Shown here one piece after another: positions 53,615-61,773 of a stretch of 64,000 nucleotides of DNA. Under the pieces are notes generated by a model. That model did no database searches. It saw only the letters and a list, made by a program, of their open reading frames with translations, and was not told where the DNA came from. Numbering within the stretch: the stretch's first letter is position 1; every line of letters starts with the position of its first letter. The stretch is from Oscillospiraceae bacterium (GTDB lineage Bacteria; Bacillota; Clostridia; Oscillospirales; Acutalibacteraceae), in NCBI GenBank assembly GCA_015065645.1, contig SVPW01000003.1, forward strand, positions 1-64,000, read 5' to 3'. Both the position numbers and the translations under genes were made by a program.

Positions 53615-53706
53615 TCTAATCCCCCTTGTGAAAGGGGGATGTCTTGGCGTAAGACAAGACAGGGGGATTCAGGGAAGTGTAACCGCTTGCGGTGGATGAG
53701 GGAATA
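53615..53706. repeat. CCCCC/GGGGG hairpin repeat
   Basis: A ~90-base element: TCTAATCCCCCTT-GTG-AAAGGGGGAT, GTCTTG-GCGTAAGA-CAAGAC, then CAGGGGGATT, which can pair with the first AATCCCCCT in place of the nearer AAAGGGGGAT. A trailing ACCGC-TTGC-GGT hairpin and GGATGAGGGA follow. No ORF. The composition is unlike the AT-rich flank, suggesting an inserted element. Confidence 0.65.
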
Positions 53707-53735
53707 CTATTATAATATACTATCTGTAAAAAACA

Positions 53736-53764
53736 TTGACAATAATTGTTTGTTGTTGTAATAT
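53736..53764 (+). promoter_or_regulatory. Promoter of the NhaC-family antiporter
   Basis: TTGACA (53736-53741) and TAATAT (53759-53764) with a 17-base spacer, about 45 bases ahead of the gene. Confidence 0.75.
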
Positions 53765-53813
53765 AAAGCTGTAATTCAAATGGCGGAATTATAAATTTTA
53801 AGGAGTTGTATTT

Positions 53814-55670
53814 ATGAAAAAACAAGGCTTTTTACAAAGTCGAATTTCCCGCTTTGTGGTTCTTGCGCTTATTGTGGCACTTGTAACCTTTGGCGGAACA
53901 TTTGCGGCATTGGGTGCTGAGGAAGTAGCTGATGTATCTGCAGAAACAAAGGCTGGCTCAACCGTTGTTGTTGAGGTTGAAGATGGGGACACCTATAACT
54001 ATGACCTTGGTGTTACCGAACTGCCTGAAGAGGAATCTGAAGGCCCCGTTTCCGGTTCGGCTTACGATTATGTTAATAATTATGCCGATAATATCGGAAG
54101 TGATAAGAATTTCGATAAAAATATCGAAACAGCACTTGGTACTATCCGTGAGGAAGTTCCTTATTATGCTACCTTCTGGGCACTTGTTCCTCCAATAATT
54201 GCTATTTTGTTGGCGCTTATTACTAAAGAAGTTTATTCTTCTTTATTTATTGGTATACTTGCAGGTGGTGTTATCTATGCTAACTTTGATTTTGAAACCA
54301 CAATGGTTCATACTCTGCAGGATGGCTTTATTGCAAGCATTGCCGATACATATAATATAGGTATAATAATATTCCTGGTACTTTTGGGTGCTTTGGTTGC
54401 TATGATGAACAAAGCCGGCGGCTCACGTGCTTTCGGCCGCTGGACCACCAAGCATATCAAGAGCCGTGTGGGCGCACAGCTTGCAACAGTTGTTCTCGGT
54501 GTACTTATCTTTATTGATGACTACTTTAACTGCTTAACAGTAGGCTCGGTTATGCGTCCCGTTACAGATAAGCATAAGGTTTCCCGTGCAAAGCTTGCTT
54601 ATTTGATTGATGCCACAGCTGCTCCTATATGTATTATTGCTCCTATTTCTTCCTGGGCTGCTGCTGTTGCAGGTTTTGCAAAGGGTTCGGGTGCGGCAAG
54701 CGGTATGTCACTGTTTATAAGTGCAATCCCCTTTAACTTCTATGCTTTGCTCACTATTGGAACAATGATTTTCCTTGCTGTTACAAATACTGATTTCGGT
54801 CCTATGAAGAAGCATGAATTGAATGCTCTTGCAGGTGATTTGTTTACATCGGGTGAGAAAAATGAAAACGATGATGAGACAGAGGCAAACGAAAAGGGTC
54901 GTGTTTGTGACCTTGTTGTACCGGTCATCGTTCTTATCATCACTTGTGTTCTCGGTATGATTTATTCCGGTGGTTTCTTCTCCGGTGAAGACTTCATCAC
55001 CGCTTTCTCAAACAGCGATGCTTCCGTAGGTTTGGTTATAGGTTCATTTGCGGCTATTATATTCACCGTTATATTCTATCTTTGCCGCCGTGTACTTTCC
55101 TTTAAGAAATGTATGGATTGTCTGCCAGAAGGCTTTAAGGCAATGGTTCCTGCTATTATGATTCTTTGCTGTGCTTGGACTCTCAAGACCATGACCGATT
55201 CTCTTGGTGCTAAGATATTCATTTCTCAGCTTATCGAAGGCTCTGCAGGCACATTGCAGCTCTTCCTGCCTGCTATCATCTTCCTTATTGCTGTTGGTCT
55301 TTCCTTCTCAACAGGTACCTCATGGGGAACCTTTGGTATCCTTATCCCGATAGTTCTCAGCGTATTTGGTGCTGCTGATGGTAACATTACAATAGTTGCA
55401 GTTTCTGCTTGTATGGCAGGTGCGGTTTGCGGTGACCACTGCTCTCCCATTTCCGATACTACCATTATGGCGTCTGCAGGTGCACAGTGTAACCATATAA
55501 ATCACGTTTCAACACAGCTTCCGTATGCGTTGATGGTTGCAGGCGTTTCCTTTGTGAGCTACATTATTGCAGGATTTATCCCCAATGCATTTATCTCGTT
55601 GCCGATAGCTTTAGTGCTTATGTTTGCAACACTTATGGTAATAAAGCTTGTTGGTTCAAAAAAGAAATAA
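53814..55670 (+). CDS. NhaC-family Na+/H+ antiporter with an N-terminal signal-like region
   Basis: A 618-aa protein. Residues 1-~35 form a signal-peptide-like segment (ISRFVVLALIVALVTFGGTFAALG), then ~85 acidic residues of extracytoplasmic type, then an antiporter core with about twelve spans beginning 'YATFWALVPPIIAILLALITKEVYSSLFIGILAGGV'. Family motifs 'IDDYFNCLTVGSVMRPV' and 'GDHCSPISDTTIMASAGAQCNH' are present. It exports Na+ (or organic substrates) in exchange for protons, which would work with the Rnf-generated gradient. As with the AGCS carrier, an extra N-terminal outside domain is present. Confidence 0.92.
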   Translation: MKKQGFLQSRISRFVVLALIVALVTFGGTFAALGAEEVADVSAETKAGSTVVVEVEDGDTYNYDLGVTELPEEESEGPVSGSAYDYVNNYADNIGSDKNFDKNIETALGTIREEVPYYATFWALVPPIIAILLALITKEVYSSLFIGILAGGVIYANFDFETTMVHTLQDGFIASIADTYNIGIIIFLVLLGALVAMMNKAGGSRAFGRWTTKHIKSRVGAQLATVVLGVLIFIDDYFNCLTVGSVMRPVTDKHKVSRAKLAYLIDATAAPICIIAPISSWAAAVAGFAKGSGAASGMSLFISAIPFNFYALLTIGTMIFLAVTNTDFGPMKKHELNALAGDLFTSGEKNENDDETEANEKGRVCDLVVPVIVLIITCVLGMIYSGGFFSGEDFITAFSNSDASVGLVIGSFAAIIFTVIFYLCRRVLSFKKCMDCLPEGFKAMVPAIMILCCAWTLKTMTDSLGAKIFISQLIEGSAGTLQLFLPAIIFLIAVGLSFSTGTSWGTFGILIPIVLSVFGAADGNITIVAVSACMAGAVCGDHCSPISDTTIMASAGAQCNHINHVSTQLPYALMVAGVSFVSYIIAGFIPNAFISLPIALVLMFATLMVIKLVGSKKK

Positions 55671-55687
55671 GCTTTAATTAAAAATTA

Positions 55688-55722
55688 AAAACGGGAGGAG
55701 AAAAAACTCCTCCCGTTTTGAT
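55688..55722 (+). terminator. Terminator of the NhaC gene
   Basis: A perfect 13-bp stem AAAACGGGAGGAG / CTCCTCCCGTTTT with a 6-base loop. Confidence 0.93.
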
Positions 55723-55737
55723 TGAATGAGGTTTAAT

Positions 55738-56571
55738 ATGAAGAGAGAACTGGAAAAATATCAGCTTATAGAACGCAGTATTGTAAAAAAGTATCGTAAA
55801 TCTATATGGAATAATTTTATATCTGCCGTTAAAGAGTATGAGCTGATAAACGAGGGCGATAAAATAGCTGTTTGTATTTCTGGCGGTAAAGATTCTATGC
55901 TGCTTGCAAAATGTATGCAACAGCTTGCCCGTTACAGTGAGGTTCCGTTTTCTGTTGTTTTTCTTGTTATGGATCCCGGTTATGCGGATGAAAACCGTAT
56001 TCTTTTAGAACAAAACTCAAAAACTTTAGGGTTTGAACCGGTTATCTTTCAAAATAATATTTTTGATGTTGTTCACGATGCCGGCGGTTCGCCGTGTTAT
56101 CTTTGTGCCAGAATGCGTCGTGGTGCGCTTTATGATAAAGCCCGTTCTTTAGGCTGTAATAAAATAGCTTTGGGGCATCATTTTGATGATGTTATTGAAA
56201 CGGTGCTTATGAGCATGATGTATTCTTCCGAAATAAAGACCATGCTTCCAAAGCTTCACAGCACCAATTTTGAGGGGATGGAGCTTATCCGCCCTTTATA
56301 TAAGGTAAAGGAAAGGGATATTGTTTCATGGGCAAATTATAACGGACTTCGCTTTTTACAGTGCGCCTGTAAATTTACTGCCGATTCTGCACACCACGAA
56401 TCGCTTTCAAAGCGTAAGGAAACAAAGGCACTTATTGAACAGCTGAGAAAGGTTAATCCTGATGTGGATGATAATATTTTCCGTTCTCTTCATAATGTTA
56501 ATCTTGCCACTATTCCGGGTTGGCGTGACCGTGATTTGGGAGAGAGTCACTCATTTTTAGAAAACTATTAA
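55738..56571 (+). CDS. TtcA-like PP-loop tRNA thiolation enzyme
   Basis: A 277-aa protein; ATG 55738 (GAGGT upstream) preferred to 55726. PP-loop ATP site 'ISGGKDSMLLAKCMQQL', a CxxC 'SPCYLCARMRRGALYDKA', and 'LGHHFDDVIETVLMSMMYSSEIKTMLP', with a further 'QCACKF' and a late Cys cluster. TtcA enzymes thiolate cytidine 32 of tRNA using an Fe-S cluster; TilS and TtuA relatives are alternatives. It is alone between a terminator and the ribosomal operon promoter. Confidence 0.87.
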   Translation: MKRELEKYQLIERSIVKKYRKSIWNNFISAVKEYELINEGDKIAVCISGGKDSMLLAKCMQQLARYSEVPFSVVFLVMDPGYADENRILLEQNSKTLGFEPVIFQNNIFDVVHDAGGSPCYLCARMRRGALYDKARSLGCNKIALGHHFDDVIETVLMSMMYSSEIKTMLPKLHSTNFEGMELIRPLYKVKERDIVSWANYNGLRFLQCACKFTADSAHHESLSKRKETKALIEQLRKVNPDVDDNIFRSLHNVNLATIPGWRDRDLGESHSFLENY

Positions 56572-56590
56572 AAAGACAGCAAAAAAAAGC

Positions 56591-56850
56591 TTGACCTTTT
56601 GGGGGTACTGTGATATAATGGTTGTACCTCTGGAAGGTTCTTTTTTTTTGGAAAAATTTTAAAAAAGAGCCCATTCTACGGGAAAATACTGCATCTTGTA
56701 GTGTGCTTTTCGGGCATTTCTTTATGTTGTGCTCGGTGCAGATGTGTATTTGCCCAATGAGGGAGGCGTTTACTTTTACGGTAGGTGCGGTTCGTCCGTT
56801 ACCCAAGGAGTAAAAGCAAAAAATATTTCCGTAAAGCGGGAGGTGCCGTT
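56591..56850 (+). promoter_or_regulatory. Promoter and long leader of the rpmG-secE-nusG operon
   Basis: TTGACC (56591-56596) and TATAAT (56614-56619) are 17 bases apart. About 230 bases of leader follow: an ACCT-CTGGA-AGGT hairpin with a T9 run (terminator-like), and a later imperfect stem around GGGCATTTC...TTTGCCC. Together they suggest attenuation. I recognise no named leader family. Confidence 0.65.
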
Positions 56851-57000
56851 ATGAGAGTTAAAATCACTTTAGCTTGTACAGAGTGCAAGCAACGCAATTA
56901 CAACACTACAAAAAACAAGAAGAACGATCCGGACAGACTTGAGATGAATAAATATTGCAGATTCTGCCGGAAGCACACCGTACACAAGGAAACAAAGTAA
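56851..57000 (+). CDS. rpmG: Ribosomal protein bL33
   Basis: A 49-aa basic protein with two Cys pairs (CTECK...CRFCR), the zinc-binding C+ type. '[23 protein letters not shown]' is the standard beginning. GGGAGG precedes the ATG. Its place ahead of secE is usual in Firmicutes. Confidence 0.96.
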   Translation: MRVKITLACTECKQRNYNTTKNKKNDPDRLEMNKYCRFCRKHTVHKETK

Positions 57001-57013
57001 GGAGGTCGAAGGA

Positions 57014-57712
57014 ATGAAAACTGCCAATAGAATTTGTCAGGTTCTCGCAATCGCTTTCGGTCTTGGAGCATTGGTAATGTTCTTTATGAACTTTGCTGAA
57101 ATTACCGCAAACGGCACAACGGAGTCCGGTGTTGGAACCGTATTTGCCTTCGGCGGAAAGTTTGAGATCGGTGGTAAAGCCTATACAATGGCTAAATCCA
57201 CACATCTTTTGTTCTGCTTTTTGCTTACTGCTGTAGGTCTTGTGTTAAGCATCTTCTCATTTAAGTCAAAGCGTCTGCGTTATGCAGCACCGGGATTCGG
57301 TTTGTTCGCTGCGATTTATATGTTGGTGCTTCGTCTTCGTGAGCCCTGGAATGTTATTGACCTTCGTGTTGAAAAGAACATGGGGCTTGCTGTTACAGAG
57401 CTTGAATACACAATCTTCGTTTGGATTTGTGTAATCGCACTTTTCCTTTTTGCGGCTTTTGCAATCGCTTATCTTTTGATAGATGATTATATTGAAGTTG
57501 CCGCTTCAAAGGGAGAAAAGCTTACAATTCCTAAGCGTGTAGTTCGTTTCTTCCGTGATTATAAGAGTGAGGTCAAGAAAATCGTATGGCCCGGTCCAAG
57601 GGATATTGTTAAAAACACCTTGATCGTATTGATTATGTGCCTTTTGATTGGTGCATTGATCTGGGTATTCGATTTTGGTCTCGGTAAGCTGCTTGAATTA
57701 ATCTTAGCTTAA
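57014..57712 (+). CDS. secE: SecE with a large N-terminal membrane extension
   Basis: A 232-aa protein. The last ~60 residues are SecE ('RVVRFFRDYKSEVKKIVWPGPRDIVKNTLIVLIMCLLIGALIWVFDFG'), an essential SecYEG translocon subunit. Typical SecE of Gram-positives is about 60-80 residues. The extra ~170 residues contain four predicted spans (starting VLAIAFGLGALVMFFM) with an outside loop between spans 1 and 2. GGAGG precedes this ATG, and no internal start with a clear ribosome site is seen near the SecE part, so the extension appears real. Confidence 0.92.
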   Translation: MKTANRICQVLAIAFGLGALVMFFMNFAEITANGTTESGVGTVFAFGGKFEIGGKAYTMAKSTHLLFCFLLTAVGLVLSIFSFKSKRLRYAAPGFGLFAAIYMLVLRLREPWNVIDLRVEKNMGLAVTELEYTIFVWICVIALFLFAAFAIAYLLIDDYIEVAASKGEKLTIPKRVVRFFRDYKSEVKKIVWPGPRDIVKNTLIVLIMCLLIGALIWVFDFGLGKLLELILA

Positions 57713-57750
57713 ACATAACTCTTTAATTGCCAAATTACGGAGGGAAAAGA

Positions 57751-58305
57751 ATGGCTGACAAAATGCAAGCAAAATGGTATGTTGTTCATACCTATTCCGG
57801 ATATGAAAATAAGGTTGCAAATGACCTTGCCACCATGGTAGAAAGCCGTGGTATGCAGGATCTTATACATGATATTAAGATTCCTACCGAAACCGTCACC
57901 GAAATAAAGGATGATGTTAAGCGTGAGGTTGAGCGCAAGATTTTCCCCGGATATGTTTTGATCAAAATGATTGTTACGGATGATAGCTGGTATGTTGTTC
58001 GTAATATAAGAGGATGCACAGGCTTTGTTGGCCCTGCATCTAAGCCGGTTCCGTTAACCGATGCGGAAGTGGCGGCTCTCGGTGTAGAAAATATCGCCGA
58101 TGAGCAGGACGCTACAAAGCACAGCGTCGAGGTCGGTTACAAGCAGGGAGATACAGTTACAATCATCAGTGGTCCGCTTAAAGATTTCAGCGGCGTTGTT
58201 AAAACGGTTGATACCGAAAACAATATGGTTTGTGTACTTCTCTCGGCATTCGGTAAAGAGACACCGGTTGAGTTAGAGCTTGACCAGATTGCTCTTGCTG
58301 ATTAA
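57751..58305 (+). CDS. nusG: Transcription antitermination protein NusG
   Basis: A 184-aa factor; ATG 57751 with GGAGGG upstream. NGN domain 'AKWYVVHTYSGYENKVANDL' and 'IFPGYVLIKMIVTDDSWYVVRNIRGCTGFVG', then a KOW motif 'QGDTVTIISGPLKDFSGVV'. It binds RNA polymerase and S10. Confidence 0.97.
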   Translation: MADKMQAKWYVVHTYSGYENKVANDLATMVESRGMQDLIHDIKIPTETVTEIKDDVKREVERKIFPGYVLIKMIVTDDSWYVVRNIRGCTGFVGPASKPVPLTDAEVAALGVENIADEQDATKHSVEVGYKQGDTVTIISGPLKDFSGVVKTVDTENNMVCVLLSAFGKETPVELELDQIALAD

Positions 58306-58488
58306 TTTAAGTTAATACGCAGAAATGCCTATTAAAACGGAGGCTTGTTCTCCAAAGGCAAGGCAATGCCGGATGTTTATACATCAAAAGTTGCCAAGGT
58401 GGGAGGAATGGGTATATGACCGTTCCGCCAGGTATGGGATAATAAAAATCCCAAAAACCGGTTACCACGAATAATGGAGGTGCTATGA
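58306..58488 (+). promoter_or_regulatory. Leader region before rplK
   Basis: A 183-base gap between nusG and rplK with several G-rich turns and imperfect hairpins (for instance ATGGGAT...ATCCCA near 58434-58452). In many bacteria L1 represses its own mRNA through such a leader; that this one is an L1 target is inference. Confidence 0.45.
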
Positions 58489-58914
58489 ATGGCTCAGAAA
58501 ATTACAGGCTACATTAAGTTACAGATTCCGGCAGGAAAGGCTACACCGGCCCCTCCGGTCGGCCCTGCACTCGGTCAGCACGGTGTTAACATCATGCAGT
58601 TTACCAAGGAGTTCAATGAAAGAACAAAGAATGATGTGGGACTTATTATCCCGGTTATCATTACTGTTTATGCAGATCGTTCTTTTAGCTTTATTACAAA
58701 AACTCCTCCGGCAGCTGTATTGATTAAGAAAGCATGCGGCATTGAGACTGCTTCGGGAACCCCGAACAAGACCAAGGTTGCTAAGATCACGAAGGAGCAG
58801 GTTAAGAAAATCGCCGAAACAAAGATGCCCGACCTTAACGCAGCAAGCCTTGAGGCCGCTATGAGCATGATTGCCGGTACTGCACGCAGTATGGGCGTTG
58901 AAGTAGTCGATTAA
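58489..58914 (+). CDS. rplK: Ribosomal protein uL11
   Basis: A 141-aa protein. ATG 58489 with GGAGG 8 bases upstream (the ATG at 58485 is out of frame). '[29 protein letters not shown]' is the diagnostic start; the C-terminal RNA-binding domain ends '[13 protein letters not shown]'. Part of the GTPase-associated centre. Confidence 0.98.
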   Translation: MAQKITGYIKLQIPAGKATPAPPVGPALGQHGVNIMQFTKEFNERTKNDVGLIIPVIITVYADRSFSFITKTPPAAVLIKKACGIETASGTPNKTKVAKITKEQVKKIAETKMPDLNAASLEAAMSMIAGTARSMGVEVVD

Positions 58915-58967
58915 TTCTCTCTCGTGGGAGGAAATTTCCGATTTAACCACTTATTGGGAGGTAAATA

Positions 58968-59663
58968 ATGAAACACGGTAAAAAGTATAATGACAGCGCA
59001 AAGCTTATTGAAGCAGGTAAGTTTTACGATGTTGACGAAGCAGTTGCTGTTGCTGTAAAGACCGCTACTGCAAAATTTGATGAAACTGTTGAAATTCATG
59101 TTCGTTTGGGAGTTGACTCTCGTCACGCTGACCAGCAGGTTAGAGGCGCAGTTGTTCTTCCGAACGGTACAGGTAAAACTATTCGTACCTTGGTTTTCGC
59201 TAAGGGCGATAAGGCAGATGCTGCTAAAGAAGCAGGCTCTGATTATGTTGGTGCAGAAGAACTCGTTGCTAAGATTCAGAATGAAAACTGGCTTGATTTT
59301 GACGTTGTTATCGCTTCTCCTGACATGATGGGTGTTGTAGGTCGTCTTGGTAAGGTGCTTGGTCCTCGTGGACTTATGCCTACACCTAAGGCCGGTACCG
59401 TTACTCCGGATGTTGCTAAGGCTGTAGTTGAAGCAAAGGCCGGTAAGATTGAGTACCGTCTTGATAAGACCAATATCATCCACTGCCCCATTGGTAAGGT
59501 TTCCTTTGGTCCTGAAAAGCTCCAGGAAAACTTTGATGCTCTTATGAATGCAATCATAAAGGCTAAGCCGGCTGCAACTAAGGGTCAGTACATTAAGTCC
59601 TGCACCATTGCAACCACAATGGGCCCCGGCGTTAAGCTCAATGTAGCTAAGTTTGGTGCTTAA
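58968..59663 (+). CDS. rplA: Ribosomal protein uL1
   Basis: A 231-aa protein of the L1 stalk. '[26 protein letters not shown]' and '[22 protein letters not shown]' are typical. GGGAGG precedes the ATG. Terminates the operon; rplJ-rplL are not next to it here. Confidence 0.98.
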   Translation: MKHGKKYNDSAKLIEAGKFYDVDEAVAVAVKTATAKFDETVEIHVRLGVDSRHADQQVRGAVVLPNGTGKTIRTLVFAKGDKADAAKEAGSDYVGAEELVAKIQNENWLDFDVVIASPDMMGVVGRLGKVLGPRGLMPTPKAGTVTPDVAKAVVEAKAGKIEYRLDKTNIIHCPIGKVSFGPEKLQENFDALMNAIIKAKPAATKGQYIKSCTIATTMGPGVKLNVAKFGA

Positions 59664-59686
59664 TTGCCATAGATTAAAAAAATTAC

Positions 59687-59716
59687 CCCCACAGTGTAAA
59701 CTGTGGGGATTTTTTT
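59687..59716 (+). terminator. Terminator of rplA
   Basis: CCCCACAG / CTGTGGGG with a 6-base loop, followed by ATTTTTTT. Confidence 0.93.
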
Positions 59717-59730
59717 ATGCCTTTTATTTT

Positions 59731-60279
59731 TTATGATTCCATTGGGAATTGCATTCTGCCGTCATAAAAATATTTTTTTGTTTCATTTGTTCCTGAAACA
59801 GTAATATTACCGTCATTGTGGTTTATTACGGTAAAGCTTTCGGTGTAGCTTTCAACCGCATCGTACATATCGGTGGCTTCTACTCCGGGGAAGAAAATTT
59901 CCATGGTATATTCATTTTCTTTTGTTTCTTCAACCGATTTAATTATTCCTCCCGGGAAATATCCGCCTGCTTGCCAGATTGCGAAGAATGCGGTGGGTTT
60001 ATTATCTTCAAAAGCAAAGTCTATAAAACTGCCGTCAGAAGCTGTCCATGTGCCTTCAAATTTAGCACAAAAGGCTTCTGTTGTTAATTCTTCTTTCTGA
60101 GGAGTGGTTTCGTCATTTGAATTATCTGTTTTAGATTCATCTTTTTGCTCGTTTGCGGAAGAATCATTTTGTGATGAAGAAACATCCTCTTTGTTTTTAT
60201 CGGTTTTTTCATTGCCGCATCCGCAGGCTAAAATTGCAATTAACATTATTAGTACTAAACACAAAATTCGTTTTGTCAT
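59731..60279 (-). CDS. Predicted lipoprotein, function unknown
   Basis: A 182-aa protein; ATG at 60279 with CAGGAGG upstream, instead of the track's 60387. Lipoprotein signal 'MTKRILCLVLIMLIAILACGCGNE' with a lipobox Cys, an ~45-residue Ser/Asp/Glu/Lys linker, then a small beta-rich domain beginning 'EAFCAKFEGTWTASDGSFIDFAFED', like small lipocalin-type domains. No function is assigned. Monocistronic, divergent from rnfC. Confidence 0.8.
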   Translation of the reverse strand: MTKRILCLVLIMLIAILACGCGNEKTDKNKEDVSSSQNDSSANEQKDESKTDNSNDETTPQKEELTTEAFCAKFEGTWTASDGSFIDFAFEDNKPTAFFAIWQAGGYFPGGIIKSVEETKENEYTMEIFFPGVEATDMYDAVESYTESFTVINHNDGNITVSGTNETKKYFYDGRMQFPMES

Positions 60280-60372
60280 AAAAATTACCTCCTGATTAAA
60301 TAATATCATAAAATGCACATAAATACAAGATATGTTACATAATTGTTGTTTTTTTGTTACTTTCATAACAAT

Positions 60373-60403
60373 ACTTGTAATATACAAGTAAATGTGGTAT
60401 TAT
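60373..60403 (+). promoter_or_regulatory. rnf promoter with a palindrome over the -35
   Basis: TTGTAA (60375-60380) and TATTAT (60398-60403) are 17 bases apart. The -35 lies inside a perfect palindrome ACTTGTA-ATA-TACAAGT (60373-60389), which could be a repressor site. Confidence 0.55.
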
Positions 60404-60441
60404 AAAATTGTATTTCTATATATAGGAAAGGAATTTCGCCA

Positions 60442-61773
60442 ATGAAATCAGTTGAACGAATACTAAATCCTGTAAAGCGGATACACGGTGGAATATTTTT
60501 GCCGCACCATAAAAGAACGGCAGAGCTTGAAACCGTGGTAATGCCGCCATGTGAGCGTGTTTTTATACCTTTGTCACAACATATCGGTGCACCCTGTACA
60601 CCGGTTGTAAAAAAAGGTGATAAGGTTTTTGTTGGTACGCTTATTGGTGAGGCAAGCGGCTTTGTAAGTGCACCCATTCACTCAAGCGTTTCGGGTACGG
60701 TTGCATCTGTAAAGGAGTATATGCAAAACGGCAATCCTGTTATGTGTGTTGAAATAGAATCTGATGGGGAAATGAAGCCGGATCCCGATATGAAGCCTTT
60801 TGAGGTACATAAAGCAGAGGATATTGCTGCTGCAGCAAAGGCTTGCGGTCTTGTGGGACTTGGCGGTGCAGGTTTTCCCGCACATGTTAAGCTTACACCT
60901 AATAAAGATGCTAAAATAGACACCTTGGTAATAAACGCAGCCGAGTGTGAGCCCTATCTTACTTCCGATTACCGTGAGTGTATGGAAAATAGTGAGGATG
61001 TTGTTGAAGGAGTTTATCTTTTAAAGGATATCTTGGGGCTTGAAAAGGTTGTTATAGCGGTAGAAAACAATAAGCCAAAGGCTATAAAGAAGCTTTTTGA
61101 AATTGCAACCGATAACCGTGATGTTGAGGATAAGGTTAAGCTTATGCGCCTTCCAACAAGTTATCCTCAGGGTGCAGAAAAGGTTATAATTTATTCTGCA
61201 ACGGGAAGGGTAGTGCCACCCGGAAAATTACCAAGTGATGTTGGTTGTATAGTAATGAATATTACATCTATCGGCACACTTTATCGCTTTATAAAAACAG
61301 GTATGCCGCTTGTTGCAAAGCGTATCACCGTTGAGGGTGATGCAGTTAATGAACCCAAAAATGTTATTGTTCCTATTGGAACACCTGTAAAGCAGGTGCT
61401 TGAGTTTGTTGGTGGTATTGATGAAGAAACAGCATCACTTTCCGCAGGTGGGCCTATGATGGGCAATCCTATTACAGACCTTGATTCGGTAATAGAAAAG
61501 CGCAATAACGGTATTTTGGTTATGAAACAACGCAAGGCTGATACCGTTACGGCATGTATTCGTTGCGGTCGTTGTGCACAGTCTTGTCCTATGAGGTTAA
61601 CCCCTGCCGCTGTTGAAACGGCTTATAATAATCAGTTGTCAGAGCGTTATGAAGCTCTTAATGTTAATATTTGTATGGAATGTGGAAGCTGTTCGTATGT
61701 ATGCCCTGCAAAACGGCCTCTTACACAAATAATGCGTACTGTTAAAGCAGAAATGAGGAGGAATAAAAAATGA
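60442..61773 (+). CDS. rnfC: Rnf complex subunit RnfC
   Basis: A 443-aa peripheral subunit with NADH/FMN-binding and ferredoxin parts. 'GLVGLGGAGFPAHVKL' is the Nqo1-like glycine-rich loop; two C-terminal [4Fe-4S] motifs (CIRCGRCAQSCPM, CMECGSCSYVCP). Rnf oxidises reduced ferredoxin with NAD and pumps Na+ or H+. First gene of the rnfCDGEA order typical of Clostridia. AGGAAAGGA precedes the ATG. Confidence 0.96.
   Translation: MKSVERILNPVKRIHGGIFLPHHKRTAELETVVMPPCERVFIPLSQHIGAPCTPVVKKGDKVFVGTLIGEASGFVSAPIHSSVSGTVASVKEYMQNGNPVMCVEIESDGEMKPDPDMKPFEVHKAEDIAAAAKACGLVGLGGAGFPAHVKLTPNKDAKIDTLVINAAECEPYLTSDYRECMENSEDVVEGVYLLKDILGLEKVVIAVENNKPKAIKKLFEIATDNRDVEDKVKLMRLPTSYPQGAEKVIIYSATGRVVPPGKLPSDVGCIVMNITSIGTLYRFIKTGMPLVAKRITVEGDAVNEPKNVIVPIGTPVKQVLEFVGGIDEETASLSAGGPMMGNPITDLDSVIEKRNNGILVMKQRKADTVTACIRCGRCAQSCPMRLTPAAVETAYNNQLSERYEALNVNICMECGSCSYVCPAKRPLTQIMRTVKAEMRRNKK

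Noticed and set aside
53537-53761. Plus-strand 74-aa ORF after the AraC gene
   Set aside because: Starts at the AraC stop and reads through the hairpin repeat; no independent ribosome site.
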